Source of the DNA: Streptomyces cynarae
GTDB taxonomy: Bacteria; Actinomycetota; Actinomycetes; Streptomycetales; Streptomycetaceae
NCBI RefSeq assembly: GCF_025642135.1
Contig: NZ_CP106793.1
Location: 6,726,001 to 6,790,000, forward strand
Direction of reading: 5' to 3'
DNA: 64,000 nt
Shown: positions 38,071 to 45,325 of the stretch, piece after piece
Position numbering within the stretch: position 1 is the stretch's first letter
Layout of the letters: every line of letters begins with the position of its first letter
Notes under the pieces: model-generated
What the model saw: the letters and a program-made list of their open reading frames with translations, nothing else
The model's database searches: none
What the model was told of the DNA's origin: nothing
Position numbers and translations under genes: made by a program

Positions 38071-39183
38071 TTACTTGACGCCGAGACCGGCGTCGCTGAC
38101 GGTCGGCTCACCCTCGGCCTTGAGGACCTTGTTCAGGAGGGTGAGGTCGTAGATGCCGTCCAGCTGCGGGTCCTTCAGCAGACCCGCCTTGACCGCGTGC
38201 TGCGCCTCGGTGTCCAGGGTGGCGGCCAGCGGGTCGTCGGTGAACTGGATCGACTTCCACGCCGGGTCGAGGACCTTCGCCGGGAGCGCCTTGCCGGAGT
38301 CGACCGCCAACTGCTGGTTCGCCGCCGCCTTCGCCGCGTCCGGGTTGGCCTTGATCCACTTGTTGGTCTCGACGGACGCCTTCAGCACGGCCTCGACGGC
38401 CTTCGGGTGCTCCTTGAGGAACTTCTGCGACACGATGATGTTCGTGATCACGAACTTCTTGTCCGGCCACAGCGAGGACTCGTCCAGCAGCACCTTGCCG
38501 CCCTCGGCGACCAGCTTGGACGCGGTCGGCTCCGGCACCCAGGCGCCATCGATGGAGCCGGACTTGAAGGCGTCCGGGGTGACCTTGTTGTCGGTGCGGA
38601 CCACCGACACATCGCCCTTGCCGCTCTGCGCGTCGACCTTCCAGCCCTGCTCCGCGATCCAGTTGAGGAACGCCACGTCCTGCGTGTTGCCGAGCTGCGG
38701 GGTGGCGATCTTCTTGCCCTTGACGTCCGCCAGGGACTTGATCTTCTTCGGGTCGACCACGAGCTTCACGCCGCCGGACGCCGAACCGCCGATGATGCGC
38801 AGGCTCTTGCCGTCGGACTTGGTGTAGCCGTTGATCGCCGGGGAGGGGCCGATCCAGCCGATGTCGATGGAACCGGAGTTCAGCGCCTCGATCTCGGAGG
38901 GGCCCGCGTTGAAGATCTGGTACTTGGCCTGGGTGGCGCCGAGCGCCTTCTGGAAGAAGCCCTTCTGGACACCCACGAGCGCGGTGCCGTGGGTGAGGTT
39001 GCCGAAGTAGCCGATCTTGACGGAGTCGAGGCCGTCGATCTTCTGGGCGCCGGCGGCGACCTTCTGGTCCGAGGGGGTGCTGGTCGACTTGGAGCCGTAA
39101 CCGCACGCGGCGAGCGTGAGGAGCGGGAGAGCGGCGGCCACGGCTATGCCGCGGCGGAAGAGAGTCGAGCGGTTGGCAGGCAC
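38071..39183 (-). CDS. ssuA: Sulfonate-type ABC transporter binding lipoprotein
   Basis: 370 aa. The signal peptide has Arg-Arg followed by a hydrophobic core and the lipobox LLTLAAC. The body is an SsuA/NMT1-type binding protein (VKIGYFGNLTHGTALVGVQKG, IDIGWIGPSPAINGY, AWVPEPTASKL). GTG 39183 is chosen because GAGAGGAAC lies about 9 nt upstream and the signal peptide begins right after it; the frame continues to 39444 only through a repeat region. Ligand probably alkanesulfonates, but taurine or another sulfur ester is possible. Confidence 0.9.
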   Translation of the reverse strand: MPANRSTLFRRGIAVAAALPLLTLAACGYGSKSTSTPSDQKVAAGAQKIDGLDSVKIGYFGNLTHGTALVGVQKGFFQKALGATQAKYQIFNAGPSEIEALNSGSIDIGWIGPSPAINGYTKSDGKSLRIIGGSASGGVKLVVDPKKIKSLADVKGKKIATPQLGNTQDVAFLNWIAEQGWKVDAQSGKGDVSVVRTDNKVTPDAFKSGSIDGAWVPEPTASKLVAEGGKVLLDESSLWPDKKFVITNIIVSQKFLKEHPKAVEAVLKASVETNKWIKANPDAAKAAANQQLAVDSGKALPAKVLDPAWKSIQFTDDPLAATLDTEAQHAVKAGLLKDPQLDGIYDLTLLNKVLKAEGEPTVSDAGLGVK

Positions 39184-39266
39184 GGGAGGTGTTCCTCTCG
39201 TTGGCCCGGCGGTCACGGTCCTTCGGGTCGTGGCCGGGAGGTCGGCAAAGGTCTTCGTCGCTTCCG

Positions 39267-39352
39267 GGATGGGGGTACCTCCCTGCTCATGGGGGTCCCC
39301 CCGCTCGAGCGAAGCCGAGAGTGGGGGAGAAGCCGCGAGCTTGGGGGAGGGT
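39267..39352. repeat. G-rich palindromic Streptomyces intergenic repeat
   Basis: This segment contains ATGGGGGTACCTCCC, CATGGGGGTCCCCCC, GCTCGAGCGAAGCCGAGAG and TTGGGGGAGG, which pair into stacked hairpins. It lies between the ssuA start and the short ORF after cysN. A related copy is inside geoA. It may terminate transcription from cysN or stabilise the ssu mRNA leader. Confidence 0.65.
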
Positions 39353-39385
39353 GGGGGGACGGGGCGCGCAGGCAGTGCGCGTACG

Positions 39386-39490
39386 TCATCGCGCACATCG
39401 CGCCACTCCGCCCTGCCCGCTGCCGAGGGCGCCGCTGCCGACACGGCCGCCCTCCTTGGCGAACGTCGAGTAATAGCAGGTGGTGCTCAT
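39386..39490 (-). CDS. Candidate 34-codon ORF between cysN and ssuA
   Basis: It begins 2 nt after the cysN stop (39490 ATG) and would encode 34 residues starting MSTTCYYSTFAKEGG and ending RCAR, with two Cys and two Tyr codons. Codons up to about residue 28 have Streptomyces-like third positions. No strong Shine-Dalgarno is visible, so translation would depend on termination/reinitiation from cysN. It could be a leader sensing Cys supply ahead of ssuA, or a chance frame. No homologue is recognised. Confidence 0.4.
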   Translation of the reverse strand: MSTTCYYSTFAKEGGRVGSGALGSGQGGVARCAR

Positions 39491-39492
39491 GA

Positions 39493-40821
39493 TCAGAAGT
39501 CCCACCCGTCGTCGTCGGCCTCGTCCTTGACCGGCTCGGGCGTGGCGAACGACTCGCCGACCATGCCCGCGGTCAGCGTGGTGCCGTCGGACGGGTCGAT
39601 CAGGATGAACGAACCCGTGCGGCGCGAGTCCGCGTACGAGTCCACCGGCAGCGGCTCGGCGGTACGGATCTTCACGCGGCCGATGTCGTTGGCGACGAGC
39701 TGCCCCGGGTGCGGGTGCAGGGACAGGTCGTCGAGCGTGAGCCGGGACGGGATGTCCTTGACGATCGCCTTGACCGTGCGGGTTCCGTGCTTGAGCAGCA
39801 CCCGGTGGCCGACCGTCAGCGGCAGGTCGGCGACGTGGCAGACGGTCGCCTCGATGTCCTGGATGGTCGGCGGCGCGTCCTTGCTGGGCACGATCAGGTC
39901 GCCGCGCGAGATGTCGATGTCGTCCTCGAGGAGCAGCGTCACCGACTGCGGCGTCCAGGCCACGTCGACCGGCTCGCCCAGCAGGTCGATGCCGGAGACC
40001 TTCGTCGTACGGCCGGACGGCAGGACGGTGACCCGGTCGCCGACCCGGAAGGAGCCGGCCGCGATCTGACCGGCGTAGCCGCGGTAGTCGGGGTGCTCGG
40101 TGGTCTGCGGGCGGATCACGTACTGCACGGGCAGCCGCGCGTGGCAGTGCGCCAGGTCGTGGCTGACCGGAACGGTCTCCAGGTGCTCCAGGACGGTCGG
40201 GCCGCCGTACCAGTCCATGTGGGCGGACGGCTCGACCACGTTGTCGCCCTCGAGCGCCGAGATCGGGATCGCGGTGACCTCCGGGACGCCAAGCTCGGTC
40301 GCGTACGCGGTGAACTCCTCGGCGATCTCCGCGAAGACGGACTCCTGGTAGTCGACCAGGTCCATCTTGTTGACGGCGAGGACCACGTGCGGGACGCGCA
40401 GCAGGGCGGCGATCGCGGCATGGCGGCGGGTCTGCTCGACGACTCCGTTGCGGGCGTCGACCAGGATGACGGTCAGCTCGGCCGTGGAGGCGCCGGTCAC
40501 CATGTTGCGGGTGTACTGCACATGGCCGGGGGTGTCGGCGAGGATGAACCGGCGGCGGGGCGTGGCGAAGTAGCGGTACGCCACGTCGATGGTGATGCCC
40601 TGCTCGCGCTCGGCGCGCAGACCGTCCGTCAGCAGCGCCAGGTCCGGGCCCTCCTGGCCGCGGCTGGCCGAAGCCCGCTCCACGGCCTCCAGCTGGTCCG
40701 CGAGCACCGACTTGGAGTCGTGCAGCAGCCGTCCGACGAGGGTGGACTTGCCGTCGTCGACCGAACCGGCGGTGGCGAACCGCAGGAGGGTGGTGGCGGA
40801 GAGTTCCGTGGTGGTGGTCAT
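39493..40821 (-). CDS. cysN: Sulfate adenylyltransferase large subunit (GTPase)
   Basis: 442 aa. The GTPase domain of ATP sulfurylase drives APS formation by CysD. G motifs are GSVDDGKSTLVGRLL (P-loop), EREQGITIDVAYRYF (switch I region), DTPGHVQYTRNM (G3) and VNKMDLVDY (G4). EF-Tu-like domains II and III follow. There is no fused APS kinase; that is supplied by the separate cysC. It starts 2 bp after the cysD stop. The C-terminal tail is acidic (DEADDDGWDF). Confidence 0.97.
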   Translation of the reverse strand: MTTTTELSATTLLRFATAGSVDDGKSTLVGRLLHDSKSVLADQLEAVERASASRGQEGPDLALLTDGLRAEREQGITIDVAYRYFATPRRRFILADTPGHVQYTRNMVTGASTAELTVILVDARNGVVEQTRRHAAIAALLRVPHVVLAVNKMDLVDYQESVFAEIAEEFTAYATELGVPEVTAIPISALEGDNVVEPSAHMDWYGGPTVLEHLETVPVSHDLAHCHARLPVQYVIRPQTTEHPDYRGYAGQIAAGSFRVGDRVTVLPSGRTTKVSGIDLLGEPVDVAWTPQSVTLLLEDDIDISRGDLIVPSKDAPPTIQDIEATVCHVADLPLTVGHRVLLKHGTRTVKAIVKDIPSRLTLDDLSLHPHPGQLVANDIGRVKIRTAEPLPVDSYADSRRTGSFILIDPSDGTTLTAGMVGESFATPEPVKDEADDDGWDF

Positions 40822-40823
40822 GG

Positions 40824-41762
40824 CTAGAAGTACCCCTCGCGCTTGCGGTCCTCCATGGCGGCCTCCGAGAGCTTGTCGTCGGCCCGGGTCGCGCCCCGTT
40901 CGGTCAGCCGGGAGGCGGCGATCTCGGTGATGACCTGCTCCAGGGTCACCGCGTCGGAGTCGACGGCACCGGTGCAGGACATGTCACCGACGGTGCGGTA
41001 GCGCACGAGGCGCCTCTCGACCGTCTCGCCGTCCTTCGGGCCGCCCCACTCGCCGGCGGTCAGCCACATGCCGCCCCGCTGGAACACATCGCGCTCGTGT
41101 GCGAAGTAGATCTCCGGCAGCTCGATGCCCTCCCGGGCGATGTACTGCCACACGTCCAGCTCGGTCCAGTTCGACAGCGGGAACACGCGCACGTGCTCAC
41201 CGGGCGCGTGCCGCCCGTTGTACAGCTGCCACAGCTCGGGGCGCTGACGGCGCGGGTCCCACTGCGAGAACTCGTCCCGCAGCGAGAACACCCGCTCCTT
41301 GGCGCGCGCCTTCTCCTCGTCGCGCCGCCCGCCGCCGAAGACGGCGTCGAACCGCTCGGACTGGATCTTCTCCGTCAGCGGCAGCGTCTGCAGCGGGTTG
41401 CGGGTGCCGTCCGGGCGCTCCTTGAGCACACCGCGGTCGATGTAGTCCTGCACGGAGGCGACATGCAGCCGCAGGTTGTGCTTCGCCACCGTGCGGTCGC
41501 GGTACTCGAGGACCTCGGGGAAGTTGTGCCCGGTGTCCACGTGCAGCAGCGCGAACGGCACCGGCGCGGGCGCGAACGCCTTCAGCGCCAGGTGCAGCAT
41601 GAGGATGGAGTCCTTGCCGCCGGAGAAGAGGATCACCGGGTTCTCGAACTCGCCCGCCACCTCGCGGAAGATGTGCACCGCCTCGGACTCGAGGGCGTCC
41701 AGGTGGGAGAGGGCGTACGGGCTGCTGTCCGTGCCCCCCTGGATACCGGCGACGGTCGTCAT
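40824..41762 (-). CDS. cysD: Sulfate adenylyltransferase small subunit
   Basis: 312 aa PP-loop ATP pyrophosphatase catalysing ATP plus sulfate to APS. The PP motif FSGGKDSILMLHLALKAF, HVDTGHNFPEVLEYRD and FGGGRRDEEKARAKERVFSLRDE are characteristic. The C-terminus RKREGYF is highly conserved. ATG 41762 overlaps the stop of an upstream 32-codon ORF as ATGA, so cysD is translationally coupled to that ORF rather than directly to cysC. Confidence 0.97.
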   Translation of the reverse strand: MTTVAGIQGGTDSSPYALSHLDALESEAVHIFREVAGEFENPVILFSGGKDSILMLHLALKAFAPAPVPFALLHVDTGHNFPEVLEYRDRTVAKHNLRLHVASVQDYIDRGVLKERPDGTRNPLQTLPLTEKIQSERFDAVFGGGRRDEEKARAKERVFSLRDEFSQWDPRRQRPELWQLYNGRHAPGEHVRVFPLSNWTELDVWQYIAREGIELPEIYFAHERDVFQRGGMWLTAGEWGGPKDGETVERRLVRYRTVGDMSCTGAVDSDAVTLEQVITEIAASRLTERGATRADDKLSEAAMEDRKREGYF

Positions 41763-41857
41763 GCTGCGCCCCTTTCGTTCGCTTCTCCGCCCACGCGGCG
41801 CAGAGGTGCGGCCATCGGCGTCGTCTGCGGCTGAGCGGCCGCGTGTGCGTCGCTCAC
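41759..41857 (-). CDS. 32-codon translationally coupled ORF between cysC and cysD
   Basis: It starts with GTG overlapping the cysC stop (GTGA) and stops in ATGA with cysD. A good Shine-Dalgarno, GGGG followed by ACTCCT, precedes it at 6 nt. The predicted peptide begins MSDAHAAAQPQTTP and ends GGEANERGAA; it is Ala/Gln/Pro-rich with no Cys. It has Streptomyces codon bias. It could be a real small protein or serve only to carry ribosomes from cysC to cysD. Unrecognised by family. Confidence 0.65.
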   Translation of the reverse strand: MSDAHAAAQPQTTPMAAPLRRVGGEANERGAA

Positions 41858-42390
41858 AGGAGTCCCCTTTCGCTGAGCAGCGCGTACACGGACGCCGCGG
41901 ACTCCTGTACGGTCTGGTGCTGCGACTCGATCCGCAGGTCCGGCGACTCGGGCTCCTCGTACGGGTCGTCGACGCCCGTCAGGCCCTTCAGCTCGCCGGC
42001 GGCCTGCTTGGCGTACAGGCCCTTCACATCGCGTACCGAGCACACATCGACCGGGGTGGCCACGTGCACCTCGAGGTACGCCGTGCCGTTCTGCTGGTGG
42101 CGCTTGCGCACCGCCTCCCGGCTGTCCGCGTACGGCGCGATGACCGGGACGAGGGCCTTGACACCGTTGCTGGCCAGCAGTTCGGCGACGAAGCCGATGC
42201 GCTGCACGTTGGCGTGCCGGTCCTCCCGGCTGAAGCCGAGGCCCGCGGAGAGGAACTCGCGGATCTCGTCGCCGTCGAGCACCTCGACCCGGTGGCCCTC
42301 CTCGCGCAGCCGGCCCGCCAGCTCGTGGGCGATGGTGGTCTTGCCCGCGCTCGGCAGACCCGTGAGCCAGACGGTGGCTCCGCTCGTCAC
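41854..42390 (-). CDS. cysC: Adenylylsulfate kinase
   Basis: 178 aa. Phosphorylates APS to PAPS. P-loop is GLPSAGKTTIAHEL, then VLDGDEIREFLSAGLGFSREDRHANVQRIGF, the APS-binding region, and the lid YAKQAAGELKGLTGVDDPYEEP. GTG 42390 is favoured over ATG 42414 because AGGAG lies about 7 nt upstream and because it starts at the family N-terminus. The reductase in this operon looks APS-specific, so CysC may mainly supply PAPS for sulfotransferases. Confidence 0.93.
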   Translation of the reverse strand: MTSGATVWLTGLPSAGKTTIAHELAGRLREEGHRVEVLDGDEIREFLSAGLGFSREDRHANVQRIGFVAELLASNGVKALVPVIAPYADSREAVRKRHQQNGTAYLEVHVATPVDVCSVRDVKGLYAKQAAGELKGLTGVDDPYEEPESPDLRIESQHQTVQESAASVYALLSERGLL

Positions 42391-42416
42391 GTGTGTCTCC
42401 TGAATCTCTGTCATGG

Positions 42417-43127
42417 TCAGCCGTGCAGCCCGCACTCGGTCTTGGCACGGCCCGCCCAGCGGCCGGCGCGTGCGTCCTCGCCCTCAAGGACCCGGCGGGT
42501 GCAGGGCGCGCAGCCGACGGAGGCGTAGCCGTCCATCAGCAGGGGGTTGGTCAGCACGCCGTGCTCGGCGACGTAGGCGTCCACGTCGTCCTGCGTCCAG
42601 CGGGCGATCGGCGAGATCTTGACCTTCTGCCGCTTCTCGTCCCAGCCGACGACCGGGGTGTTCGCCCGGGTGGGGGACTCGTCGCGGCGCAGGCCGGTCG
42701 CCCAGGCGTCGTAGCCCTTGAGGCCCTCCTCCAGCGGCTGGACCTTGCGCAGCTTGCAGCACAGGTCGGGGTCGCGGTCGTGCAGCTTCGGGCCGTACTC
42801 GGCGTCCTGCTCGGCGACCGTCTGGCGCGGGGTGAGCGTGATGACGTTGACGTCCATCACGGCGTCCACCGCGTCGCGGGTCCCGATGGTCTCCGGGAAG
42901 TGGTAGCCGGTGTCGAGGAACACCACGTCGACGCCGGGCATCGCGCGCGAGGCGAGGTGGGCGACCACCGCGTCCTCCATGGACGAGGTCACGCAGAAGC
43001 GCTTGCCGAAGGTGTCGGCCGCCCACTGGAGGATCTCCAGTGCGGAGGCGTCCTCCAGGTCACGGCCGGCCTGCTCGGCGAGCGCCTTCAGCTCCTCGGC
43101 CGTCCGTTCCGTCTGAGTCGTGCTCAT
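42417..43127 (-). CDS. cysH: Adenylylsulfate (APS) reductase, 4Fe-4S type
   Basis: 236 aa. Reduces APS to sulfite with thioredoxin. The iron-sulfur ligands are the CC of LCCKLRKV and CAPC in SVGCAPCTRRV, the pattern that marks APS rather than PAPS reductases. The catalytic Cys is in the C-terminal TECGLHG. ATG 43127 has GAGGGG about 8 nt upstream and overlaps the zinc-ribbon gene stop as ATGA. Confidence 0.95.
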   Translation of the reverse strand: MSTTQTERTAEELKALAEQAGRDLEDASALEILQWAADTFGKRFCVTSSMEDAVVAHLASRAMPGVDVVFLDTGYHFPETIGTRDAVDAVMDVNVITLTPRQTVAEQDAEYGPKLHDRDPDLCCKLRKVQPLEEGLKGYDAWATGLRRDESPTRANTPVVGWDEKRQKVKISPIARWTQDDVDAYVAEHGVLTNPLLMDGYASVGCAPCTRRVLEGEDARAGRWAGRAKTECGLHG

Positions 43128-43303
43128 ATCTCGTCCCCTCCGCTGTCGGCTCGCTGAAGCCCCTGGGCGAGCAGCCCGAGGAACTTCAACTGGAAGGCTC
43201 GATTGCACGCCGCGCATTCCCACGCGCCGTGGCCCGCTTCGCTCGGACGCAGGTCCTCATCGCCGCAGTAGGGGCAGTAGAAGGGGGCGGCACGCTCGCT
43301 CAC
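43124..43303 (-). CDS. 59-aa zinc-ribbon protein between cysI and cysH
   Basis: A small protein with two CxxC knuckles, FYCPYCGDED and WECAACNRAFQLKF, typical of a zinc ribbon or rubredoxin-like fold, followed by a short helix LGLLAQGLQRA. The GTG start overlaps the cysI stop (GTGA) and its stop overlaps cysH (ATGA), with GAGGAGG upstream. It is therefore made stoichiometrically with sulfite and APS reductases. It may be a metal or electron-transfer accessory, or an assembly factor; no function is established that I can name. Confidence 0.9.
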   Translation of the reverse strand: MSERAAPFYCPYCGDEDLRPSEAGHGAWECAACNRAFQLKFLGLLAQGLQRADSGGDEI

Positions 43304-44991
43304 GACAACGCCTCCTCGGAAGCGCGGGAAGCCCAGGTCGCGAACCGCTCGCCGTCCTCGCGCTCCGCCTGGTAGCGCTTGAGGACCCGCTCGATGTAGT
43401 CCGGCAGTTCCTCCGCGGTGACCTTCAGACCGCGGACCTTGCGGCCGAACCCGGCCTCGAGGCCGAGCGCGCCGCCCAGGTGCACCTGGTAGCCCTCGAC
43501 CTGCTCGCCCTTGTCGTCGAGGACCAGCTGGCCCTTGAGACCGATGTCCGCCACCTGGATACGGGCGCAGGCGTTCGGGCAGCCGTTGAGGTTGATGGTG
43601 ATCGGCTCGTCGAAGTCCGGCAGGCGCCGCTCCAGTTCGTCGATGAGCGAGGAACCGCGCTGCTTGGTCTCGACGATGGCGAGCTTGCAGAACTCGATGC
43701 CGGTGCAGGCCATGGTGCCGCGCCGGAACGAGGACGGCTTGGCGGTGAGGTCGAGCGCCTCCAGGCCGTCGACCAGGGAGTCGACCTGCCCCTCCTCGAC
43801 ATCGAGGATGATCATCTTCTGCTCGACGGTGGTGCGGACCCGGCCCGACCCGTGGGCCTCCGCGAGGTCCGCGATCTTCGTGAGCGTGGTGCCGTCGACG
43901 CGGCCGACGCGCGGGGCGAAACCGACGTAGTAGCGGCCGTCCTTCTGGCGGTGGACGCCGACGTGGTCGCGCCACTGCTGGACGGGCTGCTCGGGAGCGG
44001 GACCGTCGACCAGCTTCCGCTTGAGGTACTCGTCCTGAAGCACCTGGCGGAACTTCTCGGCGCCCCAGTCGGCGACGAGGAACTTAAGACGGGCCCGGTT
44101 GCGCAGCCGCCGGTAGCCGTAGTCACGGAAGATCGACAGGACGCCCTCGTAGACGTCCGGGACCTCCTCCAGCGGCACCCACGCGCCCAGTCGCACGCCC
44201 AGCTTGGGGTTGGTGGACAGACCGCCACCGACCCACACGTCGAAGCCCGGCCCGTGCTCGGGGTGCCGTACGCCGACGAACGCCACGTCGTTGATCTCGT
44301 GGACCACGTCGAGGAGCGGCGAGCCCGAGATGGCGGTCTTGAACTTCCGGGGGAGGTTCGAGTACGCCTTGTTGTTCAGGACGCGGCGCTTCATCTCCTC
44401 CAGCGCCGGGGTGGCGTCGATGATCTCGTCCTCGGCGATGCCGGCGACAGGGGAGCCGATCATCACACGGGGAGTGTCACCGCAGGCGGTGACCGTGGAC
44501 AGGCCGACGGCCTCCAGGCGGTTCCAGATCTCGGGCACGTCCTCGACCTGGATCCAGTGGTACTGGACGTTCTGCCGGTCGGTGATGTCGGCGGTGCCGC
44601 GCGCGAACTCCTGCGAGATCTCGCCGATGACGCGCAGCTGCCCGGTGGTGAGCGCTCCGCCGTCGATGCGGACCCGCATCATGAAGTACTCGTCGTCCAG
44701 CTCCTCCGGCTCCAGGATCGCGGTCTTGCCGCCGTCGATCCCGGGCCTGCGCTGGGTGTACAGGCCCCACCAGCGCATGCGGCCGCGCAGGTCGTTGGGG
44801 TCGATGGAGTCGAAGCCCGCCTTGGAGTAGATCGTCTCAATGCGTGTCCGCACATTGAGACCGTCGTCGTCCTTCTTGAACTGCTCGTTGCCGTTGAGCG
44901 GGGTGAAGTGACCTGCGGCCCACTGACCCTCGCCACGGTGACGGCTCACCTTGCGGCGGGGCGTGGCGGGATTCTGCGGGGTGGCGGCCAT
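43300..44991 (-). CDS. Ferredoxin-dependent sulfite reductase (siroheme/4Fe-4S)
   Basis: 563 aa. Six-electron reduction of sulfite to sulfide. Two nitrite/sulfite reductase half-domain repeats are visible. The [4Fe-4S]-siroheme ligands are ACTGIEFCK and NGCPNACAR near residues 430-475. DRQNVQYHWIQVEDVPEIW and TACGDTPRVM are typical of the actinobacterial NirA/CysI class. ATG 44991 has GAAGGA about 10 nt upstream. It is first structural gene of the cluster, preceded by a leader peptide ORF and hairpins. The chelatase at 35632 would supply siroheme. Confidence 0.94.
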   Translation of the reverse strand: MAATPQNPATPRRKVSRHRGEGQWAAGHFTPLNGNEQFKKDDDGLNVRTRIETIYSKAGFDSIDPNDLRGRMRWWGLYTQRRPGIDGGKTAILEPEELDDEYFMMRVRIDGGALTTGQLRVIGEISQEFARGTADITDRQNVQYHWIQVEDVPEIWNRLEAVGLSTVTACGDTPRVMIGSPVAGIAEDEIIDATPALEEMKRRVLNNKAYSNLPRKFKTAISGSPLLDVVHEINDVAFVGVRHPEHGPGFDVWVGGGLSTNPKLGVRLGAWVPLEEVPDVYEGVLSIFRDYGYRRLRNRARLKFLVADWGAEKFRQVLQDEYLKRKLVDGPAPEQPVQQWRDHVGVHRQKDGRYYVGFAPRVGRVDGTTLTKIADLAEAHGSGRVRTTVEQKMIILDVEEGQVDSLVDGLEALDLTAKPSSFRRGTMACTGIEFCKLAIVETKQRGSSLIDELERRLPDFDEPITINLNGCPNACARIQVADIGLKGQLVLDDKGEQVEGYQVHLGGALGLEAGFGRKVRGLKVTAEELPDYIERVLKRYQAEREDGERFATWASRASEEALS

Positions 44992-45045
44992 GGTGGATAC
45001 GTCCTTCGGGACAGGCAGGAGAGCGGCTCTGACCTGCGCGCGCGG

Positions 45046-45065
45046 GCGCACGAGAAGATGTGCGC
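45046..45065 (-). promoter_or_regulatory. Hairpin GCGCAC-N8-GTGCGC in the sulfite reductase leader
   Basis: A perfect 6-bp stem with an 8-nt loop lies between the leader peptide stop (45115) and the sulfite reductase start (44991). Its position fits the anti-terminator/terminator or sequestering element of a leader-peptide attenuator. No T-run follows. Confidence 0.4.
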
Positions 45066-45114
45066 GTCCTTGCGCGAGGGTGGAAAAGGGGGAAACCGGA
45101 CTGGCTGGAGGCTG

Positions 45115-45198
45115 TCAGCTCGCCGGACAGATGGCGCTGGACATGCGGCCGAGATCGACGTGCCGTCGACTCACCAAGGCAATTCCAGTTCCGGACAT
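45115..45198 (-). CDS. 27-codon cysteine-type leader peptide upstream of sulfite reductase
   Basis: ATG 45198 to TGA 45115, 124 bp before the sulfite reductase start. The peptide contains SRRHVDLGRMSSAIC followed by PAS and the stop. The RRHVDL...SAxC pattern matches short actinobacterial leader peptides annotated before sulfur genes. The Cys codon (TGT) sits 3 codons before the stop, so ribosome stalling on low charged tRNA-Cys is a natural regulatory mechanism. An in-frame TGA lies four codons before the ATG, so it is not part of a longer frame. No clear Shine-Dalgarno is seen. Confidence 0.8.
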   Translation of the reverse strand: MSGTGIALVSRRHVDLGRMSSAICPAS

Positions 45199-45250
45199 GA
45201 CGGAAGCGTGTCATGGCGATCTGGACACAGTCCAGCTTCATCCACCATGC

Positions 45251-45287
45251 GGACACCCTTGTCCCGCTATGTGAGACTAGGGTGTCC
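45251..45287. promoter_or_regulatory. Inverted repeat GGACACCC-N21-GGGTGTCC upstream of the leader peptide
   Basis: A perfect 8-bp dyad lies 53 bp before the leader peptide ATG and 39 bp after the GNAT stop. Read on the minus strand it encloses TAGTCT and CATAGC, which resemble -10 elements. It may be an operator for the cys cluster or a terminator for the GNAT gene; sequence alone does not decide. Confidence 0.5.
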
Positions 45288-45325
45288 TCGGTCACATCGC
45301 CCGGACGCGCTCGCGTCCGCGCAGG

